From positions 1 through 64,000 of the forward strand of contig NZ_PQCC01000022.1 of assembly GCF_002964785.1 (NCBI RefSeq): 64,000 nt of DNA. The letters are read 5' to 3'. This DNA comes from Pseudoalteromonas sp. T1lg48 (GTDB taxonomy: Bacteria > Pseudomonadota > Gammaproteobacteria > Enterobacterales > Alteromonadaceae). The position numbers and the translations under genes were made by a program. The notes under the pieces are model-generated. The model was not told the origin of the DNA and did not search any database. It saw only the letters and a list, made by a program, of their open reading frames with translations. Below are positions 1-8,906 of this stretch, piece by piece (within the stretch, counting starts at the first letter, position 1; every line of letters begins with the position of its first letter).

Positions 1-3
1 AAA

Positions 4-80
4 TGGCGGAGTGGACGGGACTCGAACCCGCGACCCCCGGCGTGACAGGCCGGTATTCTAACCAACTGAACTACCACTCC
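4..80 (-). tRNA. tRNA-Asp (anticodon GTC)
   Basis: This 77-nt tRNA reads GGAGTGG at its 5' end (base 80) and carries an encoded CCA at its 3' end (bases 6-4). The acceptor stem GGAGTGG pairs with the CCACTCC just before the discriminator. The T arm GGGTTCGAGTCCC is canonical. The anticodon GTC lies at bases 46-44, at tRNA positions 35-37 counted from the 5' end, which specifies aspartate. The sequence closely resembles the E. coli tRNA-Asp as I remember it. A good promoter lies about 40 bp upstream. The window edge prevents seeing whether more tRNAs follow. Confidence 0.97.
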
Positions 81-124
81 GCATTATCCAAACTGTTCAG
101 GACTCTGCCCTGACAGCGGCGTGA

Positions 125-153
125 ATGATACGAATCACCCCTTGGTGAGTCAA
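125..153 (-). promoter_or_regulatory. Sigma-70 promoter of the tRNA-Asp gene
   Basis: On the minus strand a -35 element TTGACT (153-148) and a -10 element TATCAT (130-125) are separated by exactly 17 bp. The stretch after the -10 is GC-rich (TCACGCCGC), the type of discriminator that makes stable-RNA promoters sensitive to the stringent response. The start would fall near base 118, leaving a leader of about 38 nt before the mature tRNA. Confidence 0.75.
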
Positions 154-180
154 CAGTTTTTTTGAAATTTTAAGGCTTTT

Positions 181-1617
181 TTAGTCATCTGACATCGAAA
201 GGTTTAAAATTTCACCTGATTTATCACTTTTTGAACCATTTTTGTCGAAGTTTGCTTGTGAAGCACTCAACTGGCTTTGTTGTTTTTTCCTCCAAAACAG
301 CAAATTAGCACCCGACATTAACGGCTTTTTTAACACAAAAATACGGATCAACACGCCACCGAACAACAAAATAACCAGGTTACCCAGTGCCACCAGCAGC
401 GCATTTTCAAAGGTATTTTCCAGCCCCTCACCTTGAGTCCGAGACTGAAGTTGGTCCTGAACGCCAGCAGCTGTATTTACGCTTGGCAAACCCGACCTTA
501 AGCTTGGTATCGACGCAGACATCGCCGCCGAGGTCTTAACCGCTTTTTCTATGGGCCGGGTGATCACAAAGTCATGATTCGGTAAATTAGCCATAAACTC
601 ACGGCCATTAATATTGGTGGCAAACATTTCCACCTCAACTTCATAACGGCCGCGTTCATAGTTACTGATCTTCAGGCGACGCTCGGCCAAGGCGCTGGAC
701 GGCAAGGAAAAGGCTTGCTCATCATTATTGGGGTAAAAGATGCGCCCTTGCAGCAACACAGACTCAGTCTTTACCAGCTCGGGATCGAGGCGAAAAACCA
801 GTTCATGATCTGCCCCGCTCTCCCCTTTAATCAATTCATACGTTAATGGCGGCTCTTTAACCACTACCGGCTCCTGCACCACTTTGCGCTGAATAAGCGG
901 CGTGGTTAAGGCAATTTCAGGTCGCCATTGCCCGGGGGCAAAATCAAGGCGGAACTCGCCGGTAAAAATGGCATCACCGGGGCGTTCGTCAAAGCCGCGG
1001 CCATCGTCTTTAAAGTCGGCGACATGCTCTGTGCCGGCACCGAAGTTAGTGAACTCATTGTTATTGGTGCTGACAAAATCCACCTGCAGGTTAATTACCT
1101 CGTGGAAATGCCCCACCTCAACCTGTTCGCCATCATTTAGCACGCGTCCGGTAAGCTTGATGATCTCGCCGCGAAACAACAATGGCGGCAAGGTATCCAC
1201 TTCTAAGGAAATATCGCCCAACACCATGATCCGGCTTTCGTGAAGGATCTGACCCACCACCTGCCAAGGGCCCGGCATGGGATTGCGCAGCTCGATCAAA
1301 TCATAGCCGCGCTCGTCGTGCCATTGCAGTTGCTCGTCATTAAGTGCGTGCGGTGCATACAATTTACTGCCATCCGGACGCACCAGCACAACGGCGGGAG
1401 AGCCGGGGCGGCGGAAAAAAAGCAGGGTTATCTTGTCAACGTCATGATCGATACGAAACCGATTATTAAGCAGCGGCAACTCATTGCCCTCGGATAACAG
1501 CGTCAGTTTGTGTTGCTCGCTGGCATCCACATCAAAGCCCAATTGTGCTCCTAGGCTAACAAGGCACACAAGGCCCGTCATCAGGCGCGCAATAATGCGT
1601 GCATTAATGCTTGTCAT
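181..1617 (-). CDS. TIGR03503-type conserved protein with signal peptide and C-terminal membrane anchor
   Basis: A 478-residue protein of unknown function that fits the TIGR03503 family, which I recall as largely restricted to Alteromonadales. The chosen ATG at 1617 has an AGGGAAA ribosome site before it and gives a signal-peptide-like N terminus (residues 1-30). Upstream in-frame codons would run into dnaQ. The body is beta-rich, with segments like VVLVRPDGSKLYAP, and a membrane helix at about residues 405-428 is followed by a basic, polar cytoplasmic tail. A periplasmic domain anchored at its C terminus is inferred. It follows dnaQ by 28 bp in the same direction, so the two are probably co-transcribed. 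Confidence 0.75.
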   Translation of the reverse strand: MTSINARIIARLMTGLVCLVSLGAQLGFDVDASEQHKLTLLSEGNELPLLNNRFRIDHDVDKITLLFFRRPGSPAVVLVRPDGSKLYAPHALNDEQLQWHDERGYDLIELRNPMPGPWQVVGQILHESRIMVLGDISLEVDTLPPLLFRGEIIKLTGRVLNDGEQVEVGHFHEVINLQVDFVSTNNNEFTNFGAGTEHVADFKDDGRGFDERPGDAIFTGEFRLDFAPGQWRPEIALTTPLIQRKVVQEPVVVKEPPLTYELIKGESGADHELVFRLDPELVKTESVLLQGRIFYPNNDEQAFSLPSSALAERRLKISNYERGRYEVEVEMFATNINGREFMANLPNHDFVITRPIEKAVKTSAAMSASIPSLRSGLPSVNTAAGVQDQLQSRTQGEGLENTFENALLVALGNLVILLFGGVLIRIFVLKKPLMSGANLLFWRKKQQSQLSASQANFDKNGSKSDKSGEILNLSMSDD

Positions 1618-1645
1618 TTCATTTCCCTGTTTGTAATCGCGGTGT

Positions 1646-2359
1646 TTATTCACCGCGCCATAGACAGCTGCCACCCTCTTTGGCGACCAAATCCAAACGC
1701 TGCTCATGCGCCGCCAATTCCTCATTGCTGGCACTGATCACGGTGAGCGGGGCTCGGTCGCTTGGCAAGCGGATAATACCGCCGCTGTTGGCGCTGTCTT
1801 GTTGTTCGTTATTTTGCGCTAAATTCAGTTTTTTCTGACCCCCGGTCATGGCCAGGTAGACATCGGCCAAAATCTCGGAATCCAGCAAGGCGCCGTGCAG
1901 GGTTCGCTTTGAGTTATCTATATCATAGCGACGGCATAAGGCATCCAAACTGTTCTTTTGACCCGGGTGCATATTTCGGGCCATAACCAAGGTGTCAAGG
2001 ACCTGACACACGTCCTCGGTTTTTGGCAGTCCGCGATTGAGCAAGGCAAATTCGTGATCCATAAAGCCGACGTCGAAGGGCGCATTATGGATTATCAATT
2101 CGGCACCGCGAATGTAGTCAAGAAATTCGTCGGCCACCTGATGATACAGGGGTTTGTCCTTTAAAAATTCGGTGGTGATACCGTGAACATCTATGGCTTC
2201 GTCTTCGATGCCCCGTTGCGGGTTGATATAAACGTGAAAATTGTTGCCGGTCAGGCGGCGATTAACCAATTCCACACACCCTATCTCAATAATGCGATGG
2301 CCGTCTTTGGGGTTAATACCCGTGGTTTCGGTATCGAGGACTATTTGTCTTTGCGCCAT
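1646..2359 (-). CDS. dnaQ: DNA polymerase III epsilon subunit (3'-5' proofreading exonuclease)
   Basis: The 237-residue product is the proofreading exonuclease of the replicative polymerase core; E. coli epsilon has 243 residues. The three DEDDh exonuclease motifs are visible: Exo I DTETTG (Asp9, Glu11), Exo II with HNAPFDVGF, and Exo III with HGALLDSE. It hydrolyses mismatched 3' nucleotides using two metal ions and binds the alpha and theta subunits. The divergent rnhA start lies 66 bp away, an arrangement also found in E. coli. The start at 2359 has only a weak ribosome site (GGGCG), but the N terminus aligns with the family. Confidence 0.97.
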   Translation of the reverse strand: MAQRQIVLDTETTGINPKDGHRIIEIGCVELVNRRLTGNNFHVYINPQRGIEDEAIDVHGITTEFLKDKPLYHQVADEFLDYIRGAELIIHNAPFDVGFMDHEFALLNRGLPKTEDVCQVLDTLVMARNMHPGQKNSLDALCRRYDIDNSKRTLHGALLDSEILADVYLAMTGGQKKLNLAQNNEQQDSANSGGIIRLPSDRAPLTVISASNEELAAHEQRLDLVAKEGGSCLWRGE

Positions 2360-2425
2360 ATCAGTTTACGCCCATATTTGCTATCTTTGCTGCTTCGGTC
2401 ATTGTACATAATAACAAGGAAAAGC

Positions 2426-2890
2426 GTGCAAAAAAGCGTAGAAATTTATACCGACGGCTCCTGTTTGGGCAATCCCGGACCGGGTGGCTACGGGGTGTTG
2501 TTGCGCTATGGAGAGCATCAAAAGACGCTCAGCCAGGGCTATAAGAACACGACTAATAATCGTATGGAACTGCTTGCGGCCATTGTTGCCTTGGAATCCC
2601 TAAAACGCCCTTGCCATGTCGACCTCACCACCGACAGCCAATATGTAAAGCAGGGCATTGAAAGCTGGATAGAGAATTGGAAGAAGCGCAATTGGCGCAC
2701 CGCCAGTAAACAGCCTGTGAAAAACGTGGATTTGTGGCAGCGTCTCGACGCCGCGCGTGCTCGCCACCAGGTAAGCTGGCACTGGGTAAAGGGTCACAGT
2801 GGGCATGACGAAAATGAAATCGTTGATGATTTAGCCCGTGATGCGGCCATGAGCAACCACCTCTTGGTGGATGAGGGCTATCAAGGTTAG
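2426..2890 (+). CDS. rnhA: Ribonuclease HI
   Basis: A 154-residue enzyme (E. coli RNase HI has 155) that cleaves the RNA strand of RNA-DNA hybrids. It contains the catalytic carboxylates in [17 protein letters not shown] and VDDLAR, and the basic handle region [10 protein letters not shown]. The start is a GTG at 2426 with AAGGA six bases upstream. The open frame extends further upstream, but that part overlaps dnaQ and lacks family similarity. It is divergent from dnaQ, as in enterobacteria. Confidence 0.96.
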   Translation: MQKSVEIYTDGSCLGNPGPGGYGVLLRYGEHQKTLSQGYKNTTNNRMELLAAIVALESLKRPCHVDLTTDSQYVKQGIESWIENWKKRNWRTASKQPVKNVDLWQRLDAARARHQVSWHWVKGHSGHDENEIVDDLARDAAMSNHLLVDEGYQG

Positions 2891-2990
2891 TCCCAAAGAT
2901 GCCGCCGCCGTTGGCCGAGGCTAACTTTACTCAAGGGTGTGAATGTTATATAACGAATAGATATAACTTATAACTGATTTTGGAATAGCT

Positions 2991-3788
2991 ATGTCACTCA
3001 AGGTCATTCCTTTTTACCATGATGACAGTAACACCCTGAGTTACATTCTTTATTGCACCGAAACGAAAGTGGCGGCGGTGATCGATGCCGTTGCCGACTA
3101 TGACAGCGAGTCTAAGACGCTCAGCTACACCAGTGCCAACAAGCTACTGGCCTTTATCAATAAACAGCAGCTACGGCTGCAGTGGATCATCGAAACCCAT
3201 GTCCATGCCGACCACCTCAGCGCCTGCGCCTACCTGCGTCAGCAAAGCACCGGGAAAATCGTGGTCAGCGAGCATATTACCGAGGTCCAGCAAACCCTAA
3301 AGCCCATCTATCAACTAGATTGCGCCACCGATGGCTCACAGTTCGATATACATGTAAAAGACGGTGACACCTTGGCGTTGGGTGAGCTAAATATACAAGT
3401 GATTGCCACTCCAGGTCACACCCCGGATGGCATTAGCCTGTATTGCGATAGTCATGTGTTTATTGGTGATACCCTGTTTATGCCGGACTCCGGTAGTGCC
3501 CGTTGCGACTTCCCTAACGGCAGTGCCGTCGAGCTTTACGACTCCATTGTCCGTCTGCTTGAGCTACCCGAGCACACCAAGGTCTGGGTTTGTCATGATT
3601 ATCAGCCCAACGGCCGCGCCTTGGATTGCCACAGCACCATTGCCGAACAACGTCAGGAAAATGTGCACCTGCAGCAGCCACAAGGGGATTTTATCGCCCA
3701 ACGCCAACAGCGTGATGCAACACTGAATAAACCAAGGCTGATGGATATCGCCGTGCCCTTTAATCTACAGGGGGCTTTGGTCCTTTAA
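2991..3788 (+). CDS. Metallo-beta-lactamase-fold hydrolase, persulfide dioxygenase/Blh-like
   Basis: A 265-residue metallo-beta-lactamase-fold protein. The metal-binding motif HVHADH is at residues 70-75, a second histidine lies in TPGHTPDG, an aspartate in FIGDTLF, and a final histidine in VCHDYQPNG. The overall pattern resembles the ETHE1/Blh group, which handles glutathione persulfide or related thiols. The exact substrate cannot be read from the sequence, and there is no rhodanese domain. It lies between rnhA and a convergent methyltransferase, whose last 24 bases overlap its 3' end. Confidence 0.75.
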   Translation: MSLKVIPFYHDDSNTLSYILYCTETKVAAVIDAVADYDSESKTLSYTSANKLLAFINKQQLRLQWIIETHVHADHLSACAYLRQQSTGKIVVSEHITEVQQTLKPIYQLDCATDGSQFDIHVKDGDTLALGELNIQVIATPGHTPDGISLYCDSHVFIGDTLFMPDSGSARCDFPNGSAVELYDSIVRLLELPEHTKVWVCHDYQPNGRALDCHSTIAEQRQENVHLQQPQGDFIAQRQQRDATLNKPRLMDIAVPFNLQGALVL

Positions 3789-4538
3789 CCTTTTGCTGGT
3801 GCGTCCTCGGCGGCTCACCTCAACACCCTTGATGGCTGGCTTAAAGGTTGGACGCGCATGCCATTTAGGTTTTATTGGTGTCAAGGGTGTCACCCGCTTA
3901 CGCGCCACCAGCATATATACACTGCCCATGGGCTTAAGATAGTGACGACAAAAGCTGCGCCAGCGCGCAAAGCGTGACAGCCGTGAACCTCGCGCCAGGG
4001 ACGCGTGTAAAAAGCGCTCATCGGCGAGTAGTTCAAACCCCAATAAATCAAGCCAGTCCTTAACCCGAGATGGCGTAAAGAAGCGACCGCTCCAGGGCAG
4101 CTTTTGCCGACTAAAAGGAATTAAACTGGCCAGGCCACAAAAGCTGAAGGGATTAAAGCCGGTAATAACAATATAACCACCGGCGATCAGGGTGCGATGG
4201 GCTTCCCTGAGTATATGATGAGGGTCGGTATTGTATTCCAGACACAGGCTTAGCACGCAGGCATCAACGCTGCCCTCGGCAAAGGGCAGTTCATCCACTT
4301 CGGCAATGACCCCGGCCTGTGGCGTACGAGCAGCCACACCAACCTGATGCTTAATGGGGCTTGCCGACGTATCCAGTTGCACACTCAGATCCCCTATTTT
4401 TAACAGGTGATATCCGAACATGCGCTCCAGCCAGGGCTGCATCTTGCGTTCAATGTCACTTTGCAGATACTCCCCATGAGGAAACTGCGCCCAGGCATGG
4501 GGCGGCGGATGTCTTTGCAAACTCAGTGCTGGTTTCAC
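3765..4538 (-). CDS. SAM-dependent methyltransferase, YafS-type
   Basis: A 257-residue protein with a class I methyltransferase core. A region ending in IAEVDELPFAEGSVDACVLSL gives the acidic loop and the post-II motif, and ITGFNPFSFCGL follows. Residues 200-257 are basic and low in complexity. It lies divergent from gloB and near rnhA/dnaQ, which is where yafS sits in E. coli. The substrate is unknown. The start is a GTG at 4538 with a weak ribosome site, so the N terminus is uncertain by a few codons. Its 3' end overlaps the upstream hydrolase gene on the other strand. Confidence 0.75.
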   Translation of the reverse strand: MKPALSLQRHPPPHAWAQFPHGEYLQSDIERKMQPWLERMFGYHLLKIGDLSVQLDTSASPIKHQVGVAARTPQAGVIAEVDELPFAEGSVDACVLSLCLEYNTDPHHILREAHRTLIAGGYIVITGFNPFSFCGLASLIPFSRQKLPWSGRFFTPSRVKDWLDLLGFELLADERFLHASLARGSRLSRFARWRSFCRHYLKPMGSVYMLVARKRVTPLTPIKPKWHARPTFKPAIKGVEVSRRGRTSKRLKDQSPL

Positions 4539-4589
4539 ACAATTAGCTCGTTATACTAGGAATATGATAACGATATAGAGCAATGGGCG

Positions 4590-5351
4590 ATGGCGCAAGT
4601 AGAGGCAATCAAAGCTTATAAGGATAATTATATTTGGGCGCTACAAGGTAGCGATAATAAACTGGTGGTGGTCGACCCCGGCTTGGCCGAGCCGGTCCTT
4701 GATTACCTGCAAGCACAGGGAAAAACCTTGGCGGCCATCCTCATTACCCACCATCATTGGGATCACACCACAGGGGTGGCGGCACTCAAGCTCGCCTATC
4801 CGGAGATAACCGTGTACGGCCCCAAAAACAGCCCCTTTACCGATGTCGATGTGGCGCTGAGCGACGGCGATACAATCACCGAACTTGGATACGAGTTTCA
4901 GGTCCGCGCCACCCCAGGCCACACCTTGGATCATATTTGTTATATTGGCGCTGGCCTGGTATTTAGTGGCGATACCTTGTTTAGTGGCGGCTGCGGGCGC
5001 CTGTTCGAAGGCAGCGCCGAGCAAATGTGGCAATCAATGCAGGTCTTTCGTGACCTGGATGATAACACCCAAGTCTATTGCACCCATGAATACACCCTGG
5101 CCAACATGCAGTTTGCCGCAGCCAGTCAGCCCCATAACGAAGCGGTTTTAAGCTATCAACACCAGGTCGAGGCCAAGCGTGCGCAGGATATCATCACCCT
5201 GCCGAGCACCATAGGCCTGGAAAAGCGTATCAACCCCTTCTTGCGTGCCGATGCCATCCCCCTTGGTGCCATCCCCCCGCAATTTCGACCGCAAGATGAC
5301 GAACCAGTCGCCAAGTTTGCCGCCCTGCGAACCTGGAAAGATAATTTTTAG
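4590..5351 (+). CDS. gloB: Hydroxyacylglutathione hydrolase (glyoxalase II)
   Basis: A 253-residue glyoxalase II that hydrolyses S-D-lactoylglutathione to D-lactate and glutathione, the second step of methylglyoxal detoxification. The dinuclear metal motif THHHWDH is at residues 53-59. TPGHTLDH, FSGDTLFSGGCGR and CTHEYTL provide the remaining ligands. The length matches E. coli GloB (251). The start ATG at 4590 is 51 bp from the divergent yafS-like start. The order yafS-gloB-mltD resembles enterobacteria. Confidence 0.95.
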   Translation: MAQVEAIKAYKDNYIWALQGSDNKLVVVDPGLAEPVLDYLQAQGKTLAAILITHHHWDHTTGVAALKLAYPEITVYGPKNSPFTDVDVALSDGDTITELGYEFQVRATPGHTLDHICYIGAGLVFSGDTLFSGGCGRLFEGSAEQMWQSMQVFRDLDDNTQVYCTHEYTLANMQFAAASQPHNEAVLSYQHQVEAKRAQDIITLPSTIGLEKRINPFLRADAIPLGAIPPQFRPQDDEPVAKFAALRTWKDNF

Positions 5352-5385
5352 GCCTGTACCCTCTCCAGTAAAAACTGAGCAAAAT

Positions 5386-5415
5386 TTGTCTGCGCTCATA
5401 ACTTTTTGCTAGTAT
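5386..5415 (+). promoter_or_regulatory. Candidate promoter of mltD
   Basis: TTGTCT (5386-5391) and TAGTAT (5410-5415) are separated by 18 bp and lie about 30 bp before the mltD start. Spacing is acceptable, but both hexamers deviate from consensus, so this is a tentative call. Confidence 0.4.
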
Positions 5416-5445
5416 GCGCGCAGATTCATCAAAAATTAACGGTCC

Positions 5446-7002
5446 ATGAACAAGATTACCTATTCGCTGGCATTGTTGTTGGCATTATTAACGGGTTGTA
5501 CCGCAACCGATACGACCCCTGTCGCGCAGTTACCGGACAATGGCGCAAGCCCGCAAGAAATCAGCGAAGCACTCACCCTGGAATTATTGGATGATGGACA
5601 ACTGGGTGAAGACGAAGAACCGGTTCCGGTATTTGATGATGTGTGGGAGCGCATTCGCTTTCAGCTATCCATTGATGTCCCACAAAACCGCCCCGTGGTG
5701 ACCGAGCGTAATTATTATGCGCGTCATCAGGCCTATCTGGATCGCATCTCCAAGCGTGCCGAACCATACCTTTACTACATAGTGGAAGAAGTTGAAAAAA
5801 GGCAGATGCCTATCGAGATCGCCCTGTTACCTATCGTTGAGAGTGCTTTTGACCCATATGGCTACTCCCATCGAAGCGCCAGCGGCATTTGGCAATTTAT
5901 GCCGCAGACCGGTAAGCGTTTCGGTTTAAAGCAAAACTGGTGGTATGACGGTCGTCGTGATATTACCGAGTCTACCCGTGCAGCGCTGGACTATCTGTCA
6001 TATTTGCACAAAACCCTTGAGGGCGACTGGCTTAACGCCATTGCCGCCTATAACTCGGGCGAAGGCCGAGTAATGCGTGCCATCAAGAAGAACCGCCGCA
6101 AACACTTACCGACGGATTTCTGGTCCTTGGATCTGCCTAAAGAAACCACCGCCTATGTGCCTAAGCTGCTTGCCCTTGCCGATCTGCTTAAACGTCATGA
6201 CGAGTTTGGCGTGCGTTGGAATAAAATCGTTAATGCTCAGGTCGTGGACCGGGTTGATGCCGGTGCCCAAATCGACCTAGAAATGGCCGCAAAAATGGCG
6301 GGCATTTCCTTATCCGAACTCTACCGCCTGAACCCGGCCTTTAACCGTTGGGCCAGCGACCCTGAGGGACCGCATCATTTATTACTGCCACTCGACAGCA
6401 TAGCGCGCTTCGAGAAGCGTCTGGCCACGGCACAACTGAAAGACCGCATGCGCTGGCAACAGTATGAAGTTCGCTCCGGCGACAGCCTGTCCTTGATTGC
6501 TCGCAAACACAACACCAATGTTAAAGCCATTCAAAGCCTTAACGCTTTATCGTCCACCAACATCCGCGTTGGACAAACGCTGATGATCCCCTTATCGGAT
6601 CAGGGTGCGGCACACCTGCCCGAGCGTGTGCGTCTGGCTGTTAACAGCGGCTCGAGTGTAACCCGCAGTCATACGGTGAAATCCGGCGATACCCTGTGGG
6701 ATCTTAGCCGTGAGTACGATGTCACCCTGGCCCAGCTTAAGGCCTGGAATAACCTTAAAGATAATGCGGTACTGCGTCTTGGACAAAAGTTAAAAATCCG
6801 CCAGGCAGCCGATTCAGGTGCAATCAAAAGTGTTAACCGCACCATCACCTACAAGGTGCGTCGCGGCGACTCCCTCTCTCGCATCGCCTCGCAATTTGGT
6901 CTGCGCGTCAGTGATATTCAAAAGTGGAATAAACTGGACAGCAAAAAATACCTGCAACCGGGGCAAAAATTAAAACTGATAGTCGATGTGAAACGCGGAT
7001 AA
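5446..7002 (+). CDS. mltD: Membrane-bound lytic murein transglycosylase D
   Basis: A 518-residue lipoprotein that cleaves peptidoglycan glycan strands to 1,6-anhydro products. The lipobox LLTGC places the lipidated cysteine at residue 18. The family 1 lytic transglycosylase domain contains LLPIVESAFDPYGYS with the catalytic glutamate, followed by ASGIWQFMPQTG and IAAYNSGEGRV. Three LysM repeats follow at about residues 340-383, 408-451 and 469-512, each with a (Y/H)xV(R/K)xGDxL signature. E. coli MltD has two LysM repeats, so this version is longer at its C terminus. A strong terminator follows 33 bp after the stop. Confidence 0.95.
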   Translation: MNKITYSLALLLALLTGCTATDTTPVAQLPDNGASPQEISEALTLELLDDGQLGEDEEPVPVFDDVWERIRFQLSIDVPQNRPVVTERNYYARHQAYLDRISKRAEPYLYYIVEEVEKRQMPIEIALLPIVESAFDPYGYSHRSASGIWQFMPQTGKRFGLKQNWWYDGRRDITESTRAALDYLSYLHKTLEGDWLNAIAAYNSGEGRVMRAIKKNRRKHLPTDFWSLDLPKETTAYVPKLLALADLLKRHDEFGVRWNKIVNAQVVDRVDAGAQIDLEMAAKMAGISLSELYRLNPAFNRWASDPEGPHHLLLPLDSIARFEKRLATAQLKDRMRWQQYEVRSGDSLSLIARKHNTNVKAIQSLNALSSTNIRVGQTLMIPLSDQGAAHLPERVRLAVNSGSSVTRSHTVKSGDTLWDLSREYDVTLAQLKAWNNLKDNAVLRLGQKLKIRQAADSGAIKSVNRTITYKVRRGDSLSRIASQFGLRVSDIQKWNKLDSKKYLQPGQKLKLIVDVKRG

Positions 7003-7034
7003 TATTCACCTAACCCATTGATTATAATAAAAAT

Positions 7035-7060
7035 AAAAAGCGCTCTTTTGAGCGCTTTTT
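7035..7060. terminator. Bidirectional intrinsic terminator between mltD and yqcA
   Basis: An 11-bp perfect stem (AAAAAGCGCTC with GAGCGCTTTTT) closes a TTTT loop. A- and T-runs flank both sides, so it can stop transcription from mltD on the plus strand and from yqcA on the minus strand. Confidence 0.9.
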
Positions 7061-7079
7061 TTATATCTTAGCGGTGTAC

Positions 7080-7523
7080 TTACGACTGCGCGACCAAGCG
7101 CTCTACCCAAGGCAATGCCACGGGCTCGGGGTCAAAATCAACCATGGCATCAATATCCAAACGTGGTTGAATGATCTTGCCTTGCAACTCAATCAACAAC
7201 TCCTCAAACTGGCGTCCGCCGCCGCAGAAGGTTTCGCCATAGCTGCTGTCGCCCATGGCAATCACCGCACAAGGCTTAGCGCCGAGCAATGGAAACTGCT
7301 CTTTTAAACCTAAATAGAGCGGCAAAATATTGTCCGGCAAATCTCCCTGCCCCGTGGTCGAGGTAACCACCAGGATCTGCTCAGCGGCGATAATATCTTC
7401 AACCTGAGGGTTATCCACGAGCTTAGCGCTGCTTCCTAACTCGTTGATGTGAGCGCATAGGGTCTCGGCAAGACGCTCGGCGGCGCCATACACACTGCCG
7501 TAAAAAATACTGATGGTTGCCAT
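7080..7523 (-). CDS. yqcA: Flavodoxin-like FMN protein, YqcA-type
   Basis: A 147-residue flavodoxin. The phosphate-binding loop is YGSVYGAAE (residues 8-16), and TSTTGQGDLPDN and AMGDSSYGETFCGGG form the FMN-binding loops. YqcA has 149 residues in E. coli and follows truC there, as here, so this name is preferred over MioC. The redox partner is not known. The start ATG at 7523 has AAAGGA seven bases upstream; the open frame continues upstream, but that part is the edge of an inverted-repeat element. In E. coli the gene follows truC closely, whereas here a 264-bp element separates them. Confidence 0.8.
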   Translation of the reverse strand: MATISIFYGSVYGAAERLAETLCAHINELGSSAKLVDNPQVEDIIAAEQILVVTSTTGQGDLPDNILPLYLGLKEQFPLLGAKPCAVIAMGDSSYGETFCGGGRQFEELLIELQGKIIQPRLDIDAMVDFDPEPVALPWVERLVAQS

Positions 7524-7540
7524 TAATTGTCCTTTACATG

Positions 7541-7804
7541 GGGTCTGTTGACCTTTGTTGTTTGTTTCTGCAGCAGTTTGTAGTGAATTTATACAAGGCG
7601 GCACATGTGTGGTGTAGTTATTCTACATGAACATGTAACAACACAGTAGAAATGCGCTACAAGCGCTGCCCTATGGGTTCATCTAAACGCACCCTGCGCT
7701 GTGTTGCTCGCTATGTACATAAAATGACTATGCAGCATAACGAGCGTCGTGATCAGAATGCGTTTAGATTGAACATAAAGTAAACCGCAAAGATAAACAG
7801 ACCC
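7541..7804. mobile_element. Non-coding inverted-repeat element (MITE-like), copy 1
   Basis: A 264-bp element bounded by imperfect terminal inverted repeats of about 23 bp that begin GGGTCTGTT. About 100 bp at the left end and about 60 bp at the right end are nearly identical to copy 2 at 8907-9227; the middle differs. The right end is followed by TA (7805-7806), and the left end is preceded by TG, one base off a TA duplication. No open frame of note lies inside. It sits exactly between truC and yqcA. I could not assign it to an insertion-sequence family. Confidence 0.8.
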
Positions 7805-8583
7805 TAATAACTTTCTTCGCTTTGCGGCCAGCCCAGGCGTGCAAAAATTGCCAAAGCCTGCTCACCAAGCGGTGCACGAATATGAATGGTTGTTTGCTTA
7901 TAAGGATGCACAAAGTACAGATCCGTTGCAAACAGCATTAGACGAGCACAGTCGAATTGGTCGATAAAAAAATGATTCTGGGTGTTATCGCCGTGGTTTA
8001 CGTCATTAATGATAGGGTGGTTAATGCCGTTGAGATGACGACGTATCTGATGCTTGCGCCCGGTTTTTGGCCAGCACTCCACCAGCGAATAGCGCACGCT
8101 GGGAAACTTACCCAGGCTTACTGCCAGGCTTGCCTGATGCAGGCAATGCACCTCGGTTTGCGCTTCTTGCGGTGCTTTATTGATGTCGGCAAATTTATCG
8201 GCGATTTTATCCAGCTTTTCTTTTAACGGTCGGTCTATCAGGCGCTGCTGTGGCGCAAAGCCACGTACTAAAGCCAAGTAGCGTTTACGGATCAACTTAT
8301 CGCTGAACAAAGTCTGCGCGTCCCGCGCCGCCTCACTGCTGAGGGCGAACAAGAGAATGCCGGAAGTGGGCCTGTCGAGGCGATGCAAGGGATAAACATG
8401 CTGGCCTATTTGGTCGCGCAACATTTGCATTGCAAACCGAGTTTCTCTTTTGTCTATGGGCGAGCGATGCACCAGCAGACCCGAGGGTTTATTAATCGCA
8501 ATAAAGTGCTCGTCACGATAGAGGATTTGCAAAGGCTCAACGGCCGCCTCTTCGATCCCCGGGGCCTGTGCTTGCTCACTCAT
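7804..8583 (-). CDS. truC: tRNA pseudouridine(65) synthase TruC
   Basis: A 259-residue RluA-family pseudouridine synthase that isomerises uridine 65 in tRNA. The catalytic motif HRLDRPTSG carries the nucleophilic aspartate, and GRKHQIRRHL and the INHPIIND segment are typical of the family. The start at 8583 is preferred over the ATG at 8592 because AAGGA lies eight bases before it and touches the earlier ATG. It overlaps the end of yqcC by 8 bp, so the two are translationally linked. The TAG stop is formed from the TA plus the first G of the adjoining element. Confidence 0.93.
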   Translation of the reverse strand: MSEQAQAPGIEEAAVEPLQILYRDEHFIAINKPSGLLVHRSPIDKRETRFAMQMLRDQIGQHVYPLHRLDRPTSGILLFALSSEAARDAQTLFSDKLIRKRYLALVRGFAPQQRLIDRPLKEKLDKIADKFADINKAPQEAQTEVHCLHQASLAVSLGKFPSVRYSLVECWPKTGRKHQIRRHLNGINHPIINDVNHGDNTQNHFFIDQFDCARLMLFATDLYFVHPYKQTTIHIRAPLGEQALAIFARLGWPQSEESY

Positions 8584-8902
8584 CAGCGGCATCCTTATCT
8601 GCGCTTAGGTGCAAATCTATGGCTTCTAGCGTCCTATGCACACTCAAGTAACGACCGGGCCACTGCACTTGAGCCATGGGAGTTAGAGCTATGCTACTTG
8701 GCAACACCGCCCGGCTTTGCACCAATTCGCGCATTTTTACGATAAAGACAAACTGTAACCACTGCTCAAAGCGCAGTGTATCGACGCAAAAGGGCTGCCC
8801 AGAGAGCAGTAACTGCGCATCTATGGGCTCTTGTTGCCACAATTTATGAGCCTGTAACTGAGTTTCTAGCTGCTGTAGCAGCATCGCGGTTTTGTCGTAC
8901 AT
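8576..8902 (-). CDS. yqcC: YqcC family protein
   Basis: A 108-residue protein of the YqcC (DUF446) family, function unknown, conserved upstream of truC in enterobacteria and here. It contains the typical WQQEPIDAQLLLSGQPFCVDT and FEQWLQFVFI segments. The ATG at 8902 gives the expected N terminus (MYDKTAM), but only two bases separate it from the TA flanking inverted-repeat copy 2. No ribosome site is positioned correctly: AAAGG inside the element is about 15 bases away. The frame stays open into the element for 20 codons to an ATG at 8962. Confidence 0.85.
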   Translation of the reverse strand: MYDKTAMLLQQLETQLQAHKLWQQEPIDAQLLLSGQPFCVDTLRFEQWLQFVFIVKMRELVQSRAVLPSSIALTPMAQVQWPGRYLSVHRTLEAIDLHLSADKDAADE

Positions 8903-8906
8903 CTTA

